NCBI GenBank assembly: GCA_009923475.1
Contig: RFTM01000153.1
Coordinates: forward strand, 1 to 5,159
Direction: 5' to 3'
Length of the DNA: 5,159 nucleotides
Origin: Gammaproteobacteria bacterium
GTDB lineage: Bacteria > Pseudomonadota > Gammaproteobacteria > Steroidobacterales > Steroidobacteraceae
Part shown: piece after piece, positions 1-5,159 of the stretch
Layout of the letters: every line of letters begins with the position of its first letter
Numbering within the stretch: the stretch's first letter is position 1
The notes under the pieces: model-generated
Database searches by the model: none
What the model saw: the letters and a program-made list of their open reading frames with translations, nothing else
What the model was told of the DNA's origin: nothing
Made by a program: the position numbers and the translations under genes

Positions 1-1445
1 TGTGCATGATCGTCGTGGGCGTGGTCGTCATGTGCGTGGCCATCATGCCCATCATGGGCCTGCGACGCCCCGCCCTGTCCCCAGCGCGGCTCGCCGTGGA
101 AGGTCATGAAGATGAGCCGGAAGGAATACACCGCCGTGACGAAGACGCCGATCAGCACGCACCAGTAGGCATAAGTGGCGCCCCAACGATGGGACTCGTG
201 CGCCGCCTCGATGATGAAGTCCTTGGAATAGAAGCCCGAGAAGAACGGCGTGCCGATCGCGGCCAGCGACCCCAGCCAGCAGGTGATGGCGGTGATGGGC
301 ATGACCTTGGCGAGGCCGCCCATCTTGCGCATGTCCTGCTCATGGTGCATGCCGATGATCACGGAGCCCGCGGCCAGGAACAGCAGCGCCTTGAAGAAGG
401 CGTGCGTCATCAGGTGGAAGATGGCGACGCTGTAGGCCGACACGCCGAGCGCCACCGTCATGTAGCCGAGCTGCGAGAGCGTCGAGTAGGCGACGACGCG
501 CTTGATGTCGTTGTTGATGACGCCCAGCAGGCCCATGGACAGCGCCGTGGTGGCGCCGACCACGAGCACGAAGGACATGGCGGCCTCCGACTGCTCGAAG
601 AGCGGCGACAGGCGCGCCACCATGAAGATGCCGGCGGTGACCATGGTGGCGGCGTGGATCAGCGCCGAGATCGGCGTCGGGCCTTCCATGGAGTCGGGCA
701 GCCAGACGTGCAGCGGCACCTGCGCCGACTTGCCCATCGCGCCGATGAAGAGGCAGACGCAGACCAGCGTGATCGCCGAGACCGTCCACTCGGGCGAGAG
801 CGCGAGCGTCTGCTGGGCGATCATCGGCGCCGCGGCGAAGGCGGACTTGTAGTCGAGCGCGCCGGTGAAGTAGACCACGCCCGCGATGCCGAGCACGAAA
901 CCGAAGTCGCCGACGCGGTTGACGAGGAAGGCCTTGAGGTTGGCGAAGATGGCGCTCGGCCGCGTATACCAGAAGCCGATCAGCAGGTAGGAGACGACGC
1001 CCACCGCTTCCCAGCCGAAGAAGAGCTGCAGGAAGTTGTTGGACATCACCAGCATCAGCATCGCGAAGGTGAACAGCGAGATGTACGAGAAGAACCGCTG
1101 GTAGCCCGGGTCGTCGTGCATGTAGCCGATGGTGTAGACGTGCACGCAGAGCGACACGAAGGTCACCACGCACATCATCAGCACCGACAGCGGGTCGATG
1201 AGGAACCCGACCTCCATGCGGATGCCGTCGCTCACCGCCCAGGTGTAGACGGCGCCGTCGAACGCCGGCACCTGCCCCGTGAGCAGCTGCCATGCGACCT
1301 GCGCCGAGAGCAGGAACGCGGCGCCCACCGCCGCGATGGTCACGACATGCGCGGCCGTGCGGCCGACAAGCCGGCCGAACAGACCGGCGACGATGGCCGC
1401 GGCGAGCGGCAACAGGGGGATGGCGAGCAGTGCGGTCTTGTCCAT
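1..1445 (-). CDS. nuoL: NADH-quinone oxidoreductase subunit L (partial, C-terminus beyond window)
   Basis: NuoL is the large antiporter-like, proton-pumping subunit at the distal end of the complex I membrane arm. The minus-strand frame from the ATG at 1445-1443 is open for 481 codons to the window edge; the family usually has about 610-690 residues, so the last transmembrane helices are missing. Visible landmarks: MDKTALLAIPLLPL at the N-terminus; FFGWEAVGVVSYLLIGFW near 142-159 with the conserved TM5 glutamate E146; GAMGKSAQVPLHVWLPDS from about 235 with K239; SALIHAATMVTAG with H264; THAFFKALLFLAAG with H348 and K352; FYSKDFII with K408 and D409. These match the charged residues of the proton channel in the family. 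After residue 460 comes a loop very rich in His and Asp. The start lies 22 bases after the nuoK stop, with a purine-rich AGGCAGAAGAC just upstream. Identification is certain; only the missing end is unknown. Confidence 0.97.
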   Translation of the reverse strand, partial: MDKTALLAIPLLPLAAAIVAGLFGRLVGRTAAHVVTIAAVGAAFLLSAQVAWQLLTGQVPAFDGAVYTWAVSDGIRMEVGFLIDPLSVLMMCVVTFVSLCVHVYTIGYMHDDPGYQRFFSYISLFTFAMLMLVMSNNFLQLFFGWEAVGVVSYLLIGFWYTRPSAIFANLKAFLVNRVGDFGFVLGIAGVVYFTGALDYKSAFAAAPMIAQQTLALSPEWTVSAITLVCVCLFIGAMGKSAQVPLHVWLPDSMEGPTPISALIHAATMVTAGIFMVARLSPLFEQSEAAMSFVLVVGATTALSMGLLGVINNDIKRVVAYSTLSQLGYMTVALGVSAYSVAIFHLMTHAFFKALLFLAAGSVIIGMHHEQDMRKMGGLAKVMPITAITCWLGSLAAIGTPFFSGFYSKDFIIEAAHESHRWGATYAYWCVLIGVFVTAVYSFRLIFMTFHGEPRWGQGGASQAHDGHDGHAHDDHAHDDHA

Positions 1446-1467
1446 GTCTTCTGCCTCGGCCCTGCGC

Positions 1468-1773
1468 TCAGCCCTTCATGGTGTCGAGGTCTTCGACGTT
1501 GATGCTGCGCCGCTCGCGGAACAGCACGACCAGGATGGCGAGGCCGATCGCCGATTCGGCGGCGGCCACGGTCAGCACGAAGAACACGAACACCTGGCCG
1601 TCGAGGTCGCCGAGGAAGCGCGAGAACGACACGAAGCTGAAGTTGACGGCGAGCAGCATGAGCTCGATGCACATCAGCAGCAGGATCACGTTCTTGCGGT
1701 TGAGGAAGATGCCCGCCACCGACAGCGAGAAGAGCACCGCCGACAGCGTGAGCATGTGCTGCAGGGTGATCAT
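1468..1773 (-). CDS. nuoK: NADH-quinone oxidoreductase subunit K
   Basis: Small membrane subunit of complex I, homologous to MrpC and mitochondrial ND4L, sitting between NuoJ and the antiporter subunits. The protein has 101 residues, the usual length, with three hydrophobic segments at about 6-24, 29-50 and 61-85. The two buried glutamates important for proton transfer in the family are present: E37 in [13 protein letters not shown] and E73 in [14 protein letters not shown]. The tail VEDLDTMKG is typical of proteobacterial NuoK. The ATG at 1773-1771 overlaps the nuoJ stop as ATGA. It is preceded by AAGGA (1783-1787) with a 9-base spacer inside the end of nuoJ, which supports this start and suggests translational coupling. 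The longer upstream open frame in this phase is a shadow of nuoJ. Confidence 0.98.
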   Translation of the reverse strand: MITLQHMLTLSAVLFSLSVAGIFLNRKNVILLLMCIELMLLAVNFSFVSFSRFLGDLDGQVFVFFVLTVAAAESAIGLAILVVLFRERRSINVEDLDTMKG

Positions 1774-2375
1774 GCCGCACCGTCCTTGCCGACGTCCTTG
1801 ACGATGCGCACGCGGTCCTCGCGGCGCACCGCCACCTGCTTGGCGACGTCCTGGGCCTTGAGCCCCGGGCGGCGGCGCATGGTCAGCGCGATGGCGGCGA
1901 CGATGGCGACCAGCAGCAGCATGGCCGCGAGCTCGAATGGATAGACGTACTGGGTGTAGAGGACCTCGCCGAGCGCGCGGGTGTTGCTGTAATCGGCCGG
2001 CAGCGGCGGCGCCCCCTGCGTGGCGTCGATGCCGAGGCCTTTGACCCAGTAGACCGAGACCATCTGCGCGATGACGACGAGCGCGGTCAGCGCGCCGAGC
2101 CCGGCATACCGGGTGAAGCCGCTGCGGACCTCCTCGACGTTGATGTCGAGCATCATCACCACGAACAGGAACAGCACCATCACCGCGCCCACGTAGACCA
2201 GCACCAGCACGATGGCGAGGAACTCGACCTCGATCAGCAGCCACAGCGCCGCGCTCGTGAAGAACGCGAGCACCAGCGACAGCGCCGAATGCACGGGGTT
2301 GCGGCTGAGGATGACGCCCAGCGCCGCGGCGACCAGCACCGCGGAGAAGGCATAGAAGAGGATCTGGACGAACAT
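1770..2375 (-). CDS. nuoJ: NADH-quinone oxidoreductase subunit J
   Basis: Membrane subunit of complex I equivalent to mitochondrial ND6, located between NuoH and NuoK and implicated in coupling quinone reduction to proton pumping. The product has 201 residues and about five transmembrane segments (near 3-22, 28-48, 52-74, 91-110 and 145-166). The hallmark TM3 block is at about 52-77: [20 protein letters not shown] followed by VVMMLDI. This includes the tyrosine-glycine-alanine region that forms the pi-bulge in the family, preceded by E49 and E51. A charged cytoplasmic tail (residues 167-201, many Arg, Lys and Asp) follows the last helix. The ATG at 2375-2373 lies 16 bases after the nuoI stop and has only a weak G-rich sequence (CGGGGCACC) upstream. 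The stop overlaps the nuoK start by 4 bases. Confidence 0.97.
   Translation of the reverse strand: MFVQILFYAFSAVLVAAALGVILSRNPVHSALSLVLAFFTSAALWLLIEVEFLAIVLVLVYVGAVMVLFLFVVMMLDINVEEVRSGFTRYAGLGALTALVVIAQMVSVYWVKGLGIDATQGAPPLPADYSNTRALGEVLYTQYVYPFELAAMLLLVAIVAAIALTMRRRPGLKAQDVAKQVAVRREDRVRIVKDVGKDGAA
1783..1787 (-). promoter_or_regulatory. Ribosome binding site for nuoK
   Basis: On the minus strand this reads AAGGA, 9 bases before the nuoK ATG and inside the last codons of nuoJ. It supports the ATG at 1773 as the nuoK start. Confidence 0.6.
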
Positions 2376-2391
2376 GCGCTCGGGTGCCCCG

Positions 2392-2871
2392 TCAGCGGTA
2401 AGGCGCGTCGGCCGCCTTGTCGGCGTCGATCAGCGCGGCATAGCGCTCGCCCACGGCGAGCAGCTTGTCCTTGGACATGATGTTCTCGCCGCGGCTCTCC
2501 ATGTGGTACTCGTGGATGCGCGTCTCGACGATGGCATCGACCGGGCAGGCCTCCTCGCAGAAGCCGCAGTAGATGCACTTGAAGAGGTCGATGTCGTAGC
2601 GCGTGGTGCGCCGCGTGCCGTCGTCGGCGACATCGGACTCGATGGTGATGGCGAGCGCCGGGCAGACCGCCTCGCAGAGCTTGCAGGCGATGCAGCGCTC
2701 TTCGCCGTTCGGGTAGCGGCGCAGCGCGTGCAGGCCGCGGAAGCGCGGCGACTGCGGGGTCTTCTCCTCGGGGTAGTTGACCGTGACCTTGCCGCGGAAG
2801 AGCGTCCGCGCGGTCACGGAGAGCCCCGTGAGCAGTTCGGTGAGCAGGAAGGTCTTGACGAGGCTGCGCAT
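2392..2871 (-). CDS. nuoI: NADH-quinone oxidoreductase subunit I (2x[4Fe-4S] ferredoxin-like)
   Basis: Electron-carrying subunit of the peripheral arm, homologous to mitochondrial TYKY/NDUFS8, holding clusters N6a and N6b on the path to N2 and the quinone. The protein has 159 residues. Two complete ferredoxin motifs are visible: [12 protein letters not shown] with C60, C63, C66 and C70, and [12 protein letters not shown] with C99, C102, C105 and C109. The conserved block [20 protein letters not shown] precedes the first motif (from residue 34), and an N-terminal amphipathic helix contacts the membrane. All eight ligands are intact, so the gene looks functional. The ATG at 2871-2869 is chosen over an in-frame upstream extension because [10 protein letters not shown] matches family N-termini, GGAG (2881-2884) lies 9 bases upstream, and the extension lies wholly inside nuoH. 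The start shares one base with the nuoH stop (TGATG). Confidence 0.98.
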   Translation of the reverse strand: MRSLVKTFLLTELLTGLSVTARTLFRGKVTVNYPEEKTPQSPRFRGLHALRRYPNGEERCIACKLCEAVCPALAITIESDVADDGTRRTTRYDIDLFKCIYCGFCEEACPVDAIVETRIHEYHMESRGENIMSKDKLLAVGERYAALIDADKAADAPYR

Positions 2872-3929
2872 CAGTTGGCGCTCCAGGGGCCGATGCCGTA
2901 GTGGACCATCAGGGCCTCGACGGCGATCCAGACGAGCGTCACCGGGATCAGCACCTTCCAGCCGAGGCGCATGATCTGGTCGTAGCGGTAGCGCGGGAAG
3001 GTCGCCCGGTACCACATGAAGCAGGTCAGGAAGAAGAAGAGCTTGAGGAAGAGCCAGTGGAAGCCGGGCTGCGCCAGCGGGTTGTCGGCCGCCAGGATGC
3101 CCTCGAAGGGCGACAGCCAGCCGCCGAGGAAGAACACCGCGGTCAACGCCGAGATGAGGATCATGTTGGCGTATTCGGCGAGGAAGAACAGCGCGAACGC
3201 GATGCCGGAGTATTCGACGTGGAAGCCCGCGACGATCTCGGATTCGCCCTCAGCGACGTCGAAGGGCGCGCGGTTGGTCTCGGCGACGCCCGCGATCAGG
3301 TAGACCACGAACAGCGGGAACAGCCAGATGAAGAACCAGTCGCCCACCCCGCCCTGCTGGGCGCGCACGATGTCGCCGAGGTTGAGCGTGCCGGCCGCCA
3401 TCACGACACCGACGAGCGCGAAGCCCATCGCGATCTCGTAGGCGACGATCTGCGCGGCCGAGCGCATCGCGCCGAGGAAGGCGTACTTGGAGTTCGCGGC
3501 CCAGCCCGCCAGGATGATGCCGTATACGCCGACCGAGGTGAGCGAGAGCACGTACAGCAGTCCCGCGTCGATGTCGGCGATGACGAGCCGCGGGTCGAGC
3601 GGCATCACCGCCCATGCGGCGAAGGCCGGGACGAGCGTGATGGCGGGCGCGACGCGGAACAGCCACTTGTTGGCCTTGGAGGGCAGCACGACCTCCTTGA
3701 GCAGCAGCTTGATGACGTCGGCGAAGGGCTGGAAGATGCCGGGCAGCAGCCCGAAGATGCTGCCGACGCGGTTCGGGCCCTTGCGCAGCTGCATCCAGCC
3801 GATGACCTTGCGCTCCCAGAGCGTGGTGAACGCGACGGAGAGGATCAGCGCGACGGTGACGACGAGGATCCAGAACGTCGCCTGCGCATAGGCCGGCAAC
3901 GTGCCCCAGAGCTCGAGCAGGCCGCTCAC
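2871..3929 (-). CDS. nuoH: NADH-quinone oxidoreductase subunit H
   Basis: Membrane subunit at the junction of the two arms, equivalent to mitochondrial ND1, which forms most of the quinone-binding chamber. The product has 352 residues and about eight hydrophobic helices. Diagnostic motifs are [19 protein letters not shown] at 38-56 (ND1 signature 1), [19 protein letters not shown] at about 142-160, and [18 protein letters not shown] from 216 (ND1 signature 2) with its acidic loop and then [21 protein letters not shown] is near the C-terminus. The start is assigned to the GTG at 3929-3927, giving [20 protein letters not shown]. It overlaps the nuoG stop as GTGA, and no in-frame ATG lies close by. 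Only a weak G-rich stretch precedes it, so coupling to nuoG translation is likely. Upstream sequence open in this frame is a shadow of nuoG. The segment [17 protein letters not shown] (56-72) is a few residues longer than the GPFGLLQPIAD form I recall from many homologues. Confidence 0.97.
   Translation of the reverse strand: MSGLLELWGTLPAYAQATFWILVVTVALILSVAFTTLWERKVIGWMQLRKGPNRVGSIFGLLPGIFQPFADVIKLLLKEVVLPSKANKWLFRVAPAITLVPAFAAWAVMPLDPRLVIADIDAGLLYVLSLTSVGVYGIILAGWAANSKYAFLGAMRSAAQIVAYEIAMGFALVGVVMAAGTLNLGDIVRAQQGGVGDWFFIWLFPLFVVYLIAGVAETNRAPFDVAEGESEIVAGFHVEYSGIAFALFFLAEYANMILISALTAVFFLGGWLSPFEGILAADNPLAQPGFHWLFLKLFFFLTCFMWYRATFPRYRYDQIMRLGWKVLIPVTLVWIAVEALMVHYGIGPWSAN
2881..2884 (-). promoter_or_regulatory. 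Ribosome binding site for nuoI
   Basis: On the minus strand this reads GGAG, 9 bases before the nuoI ATG and inside the end of nuoH. It decides in favour of the 159-residue NuoI over the longer in-frame extension. Confidence 0.6.
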
Positions 3930-4945
3930 GGCTTGGCCCCCGCGTCCATACCGGCGGGCTCGCCGGAGGCGAGCGCGATGTTCGTGGCCTGCAATGCCGG
4001 GCTGCGGCGCAGCACGGCGTCTATCGCATACATCGGGATGTCGAGCGCGGCCGCGGACAGCGCCTCGGCCGTCGCGGCGGCGGCGGGCAGCGCCGGCAAC
4101 GCGGCGACCGCGACCGGGGCCGTGGCGCCCGCGGAATCGAGCGTGGCGCGCAGGCGGTCGCGCACCTGCTCGGAGGATGCGTCGTCGAAGCCCTGCAGCT
4201 GCAGCAGGTTGCCGAGCACGCGCAGGATCTTCCAGCCGGGGCGAGCCTCGCCCGGCGGCGCGATGGCGCCCGGGTGGCTCTGCCAACGGCCTTCGAGGTT
4301 CACGTAGGTGCCCGAGGTCTCGGCGAACGCGCCCATCGGCAGCAGCACATGGGCGTGGCGCAACAGCTCTTCGCCGGCGAACGGCGTGAGCGCGACGACG
4401 CAGGCGGCCTGGCCGAAGGCCGACTCCGCCGCGGCCGGGTCGGCGAGGTCCTTGGAGTGCTCGATGGCGCCGACCAGCAGATAGGCGCGCTGCGGCGCGC
4501 GCAGCATGGCGAGCGTGTCGAGGCCCTGGGCGGCGGCGCCGTCCGCGCCGCGATGCGGGACCGCTCCGGCGAGCCAGGCGCCGGTCGCGTTGCCGCCCTC
4601 GGCGAGCACGCCGAGCCTGGCGCCGGCGAGGCGCGCCGTCTCCGCGGCGAGCGCGTGCAGCTCGGCGAAGGCCGGATGGCGCAGCGCCATCGCGCCGACC
4701 CACACCGCACGGCGATCGCCGGTGCAGAGCGCGCGGGCCGCGGCGCGATGCGCGTCGTCGGGCGTGACGCCCGCGACCAGCGCGCCGAACTGCGCGCCGA
4801 GGGCGCCGCCTGCGGCCTCGGCGGTCGCGACCGCGAGGGCCGCGAGCTCGCGCGTCCAGTGCGCGGCGTCCGCCACGAGCTGCGCGGCCACCGGGAAGCG
4901 GTAGTCGCGCGCGGCGAAGTCGAGGAACGCGACCTGGGCGCGGGC
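3926..4945 (-). CDS. nuoG: NADH-quinone oxidoreductase subunit G, C-terminal part only
   Basis: NuoG is the largest peripheral-arm subunit. Its N-terminal ferredoxin-like region binds several iron-sulfur clusters and its C-terminal region is a molybdopterin-oxidoreductase-like fold that lacks the cofactor. Only the last 339 or so residues are here; the family usually has about 700-800. Recognisable blocks, in order: [19 protein letters not shown] at the very start; [66 protein letters not shown]; then an Ala-rich linker and the terminal [19 protein letters not shown]. The cluster-binding half is absent. The frame stays open beyond 4945 to the window end, but the translation there no longer resembles NuoG. 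The first in-frame start codon inside the fragment is GTG at 4891-4889, which is not the true start. The stop overlaps the nuoH GTG by 4 bases. The upper boundary is approximate (4939-4986). Confidence 0.9.
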   Translation of the reverse strand, partial: ARAQVAFLDFAARDYRFPVAAQLVADAAHWTRELAALAVATAEAAGGALGAQFGALVAGVTPDDAHRAAARALCTGDRRAVWVGAMALRHPAFAELHALAAETARLAGARLGVLAEGGNATGAWLAGAVPHRGADGAAAQGLDTLAMLRAPQRAYLLVGAIEHSKDLADPAAAESAFGQAACVVALTPFAGEELLRHAHVLLPMGAFAETSGTYVNLEGRWQSHPGAIAPPGEARPGWKILRVLGNLLQLQGFDDASSEQVRDRLRATLDSAGATAPVAVAALPALPAAAATAEALSAAALDIPMYAIDAVLRRSPALQATNIALASGEPAGMDAGAKP

Positions 4946-4986
4946 GCGGCCGGGGGTGGCTGCACGGTCGGTGGCCTGACGGCGCT
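4946..4986. other. Junction zone between nuoG and autotransporter-like sequence
   Basis: Between the last convincing NuoG residues (near 4945) and the last convincing passenger-repeat residues (near 4987) lie about 40 bases that belong clearly to neither. In the NuoG frame they read roughly RRQATDRTAATPGR; the RQAT could still be NuoG. In the repeat frame they read [14 protein letters not shown], a proline-rich stretch unlike the repeat. The two coding frames differ by one phase, so this is not an in-frame fusion. I see no inverted repeat, target-site duplication, tRNA or insertion-sequence end here. The exact breakpoint could be anywhere in this interval. Confidence 0.7.
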
Positions 4987-5159
4987 GATCGTCAACGCGC
5001 CACTGTCTGCCAGCGCGCTGCCGCCGGCGAGCTGCACCGTACCCGACGTGATGGTGGTGCCGCCGCTGTACGTATTCGCTCCGGACAGCACCACGGTGCC
5101 GGCGCCCGTCTTGGTCAGCGCACCAGCTCCGGCGAGGATCGCGCTGACAGCGCCGTCCT
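4987..5159 (-). CDS. Autotransporter passenger beta-strand repeat fragment (partial at both ends)
   Basis: The minus-strand frame starting at 5157 reads through about 57 residues of a classic autotransporter-associated beta-strand repeat (the PATR/TIGR02601 type). It has [20 protein letters not shown], then [17 protein letters not shown] and [11 protein letters not shown]. Gly, Ala, Thr and Ser dominate and Cys is absent, as expected for a right-handed beta-helix passenger exported through the outer membrane by a type V system. No signal peptide, beta-barrel domain or start codon context is in the window, so the size and function of the full protein cannot be told. The gene runs into nuoG in the same direction but out of frame. 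The same frame stays open by chance to 4300 as a shadow of nuoG, and that part has no autotransporter character. Confidence 0.8.

Noticed and set aside
1446..1467. Possible terminator or promoter in the nuoK-nuoL gap
   Set aside because: Only 22 bases with no stem-loop or T-run; it is just an intra-operon spacer.
6..1502. Long plus-strand open frame (498 codons) opposite nuoL
   Set aside because: It is antisense to a clearly conserved nuoL. The translation is low-complexity, rich in Arg, His, Glu, Asp and Gly, as expected of a reverse-frame shadow in high-GC DNA. No recognisable domain.
2872..3015. Upstream in-frame extension of nuoI (48 codons)
   Set aside because: It lies wholly within the end of nuoH, has no family similarity, and the ATG at 2871 has a well-placed GGAG.
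2901..4307. Long plus-strand open frame (468 codons) opposite nuoH and part of nuoG
   Set aside because: Same charged, low-complexity composition as other antisense shadows and fully covered by two conserved genes on the other strand.
3930..4703. In-frame N-terminal extension of nuoH inside nuoG, giving a 610-residue protein
   Set aside because: The extension is Arg-rich shadow sequence of nuoG. The NuoH family N-terminus begins at the GTG at 3929.
4300..4986. Continuation of the autotransporter reading frame into nuoG, as a possible genuine fusion protein
   Set aside because: Past about 4987 the frame turns into Arg/Ser/Pro-rich sequence without repeat character and lies one phase off from conserved NuoG, so it is open only by composition.

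Overview
The window is a high-GC (roughly two-thirds G+C by eye) stretch of bacterial chromosome, almost entirely filled by the middle of a respiratory complex I (NADH:quinone oxidoreductase, nuo) operon. All genes lie on the minus strand, so transcription runs from high to low coordinates: nuoG (3' part) - nuoH - nuoI - nuoJ - nuoK - nuoL (5' part). This is the conserved proteobacterial order. The protein sequences (the Nuo[21 protein letters not shown] block, the NuoG C-terminus, a His/Asp-rich loop in NuoL) and the base composition suggest a beta- or gammaproteobacterium, of Burkholderiales or Xanthomonadales type. That assignment is inference and cannot be narrowed from sequence reading alone.

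Layout, low to high coordinate: 1-1445 nuoL, cut by the window edge so that its C-terminus is missing; 1468-1773 nuoK, complete; 1770-2375 nuoJ, complete; 2392-2871 nuoI, complete; 2871-3929 nuoH, complete with a GTG start; 3926-about 4945 the C-terminal part of nuoG; about 4946-4986 a short stretch that matches neither neighbour clearly; about 4987-5159 a fragment of an autotransporter passenger repeat, also on the minus strand but in a different frame from nuoG. The genes are packed: nuoG/nuoH overlap by 4 bases, nuoH/nuoI by 1, nuoJ/nuoK by 4, and the other gaps are 16 and 22 bases. No stretch over 300 bases lacks a gene, and I see no tRNA, rRNA, CRISPR, promoter or terminator.

The products work as one membrane complex. 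NuoG (peripheral arm) and NuoI (two 4Fe-4S clusters) carry electrons toward the quinone. NuoH forms the quinone chamber at the arm junction. NuoJ, NuoK and NuoL make up part of the membrane arm that translocates protons.

The only real anomaly is at the high-coordinate end. nuoG loses its identity near 4945, about 340 residues from its C-terminus, although the family is usually around 700-800 residues. It is replaced by autotransporter repeat sequence in another frame. This is either a real rearrangement that truncates nuoG or, more likely in my view, a chimeric assembly join next to a repetitive gene. I found no convincing undescribed system in the window.
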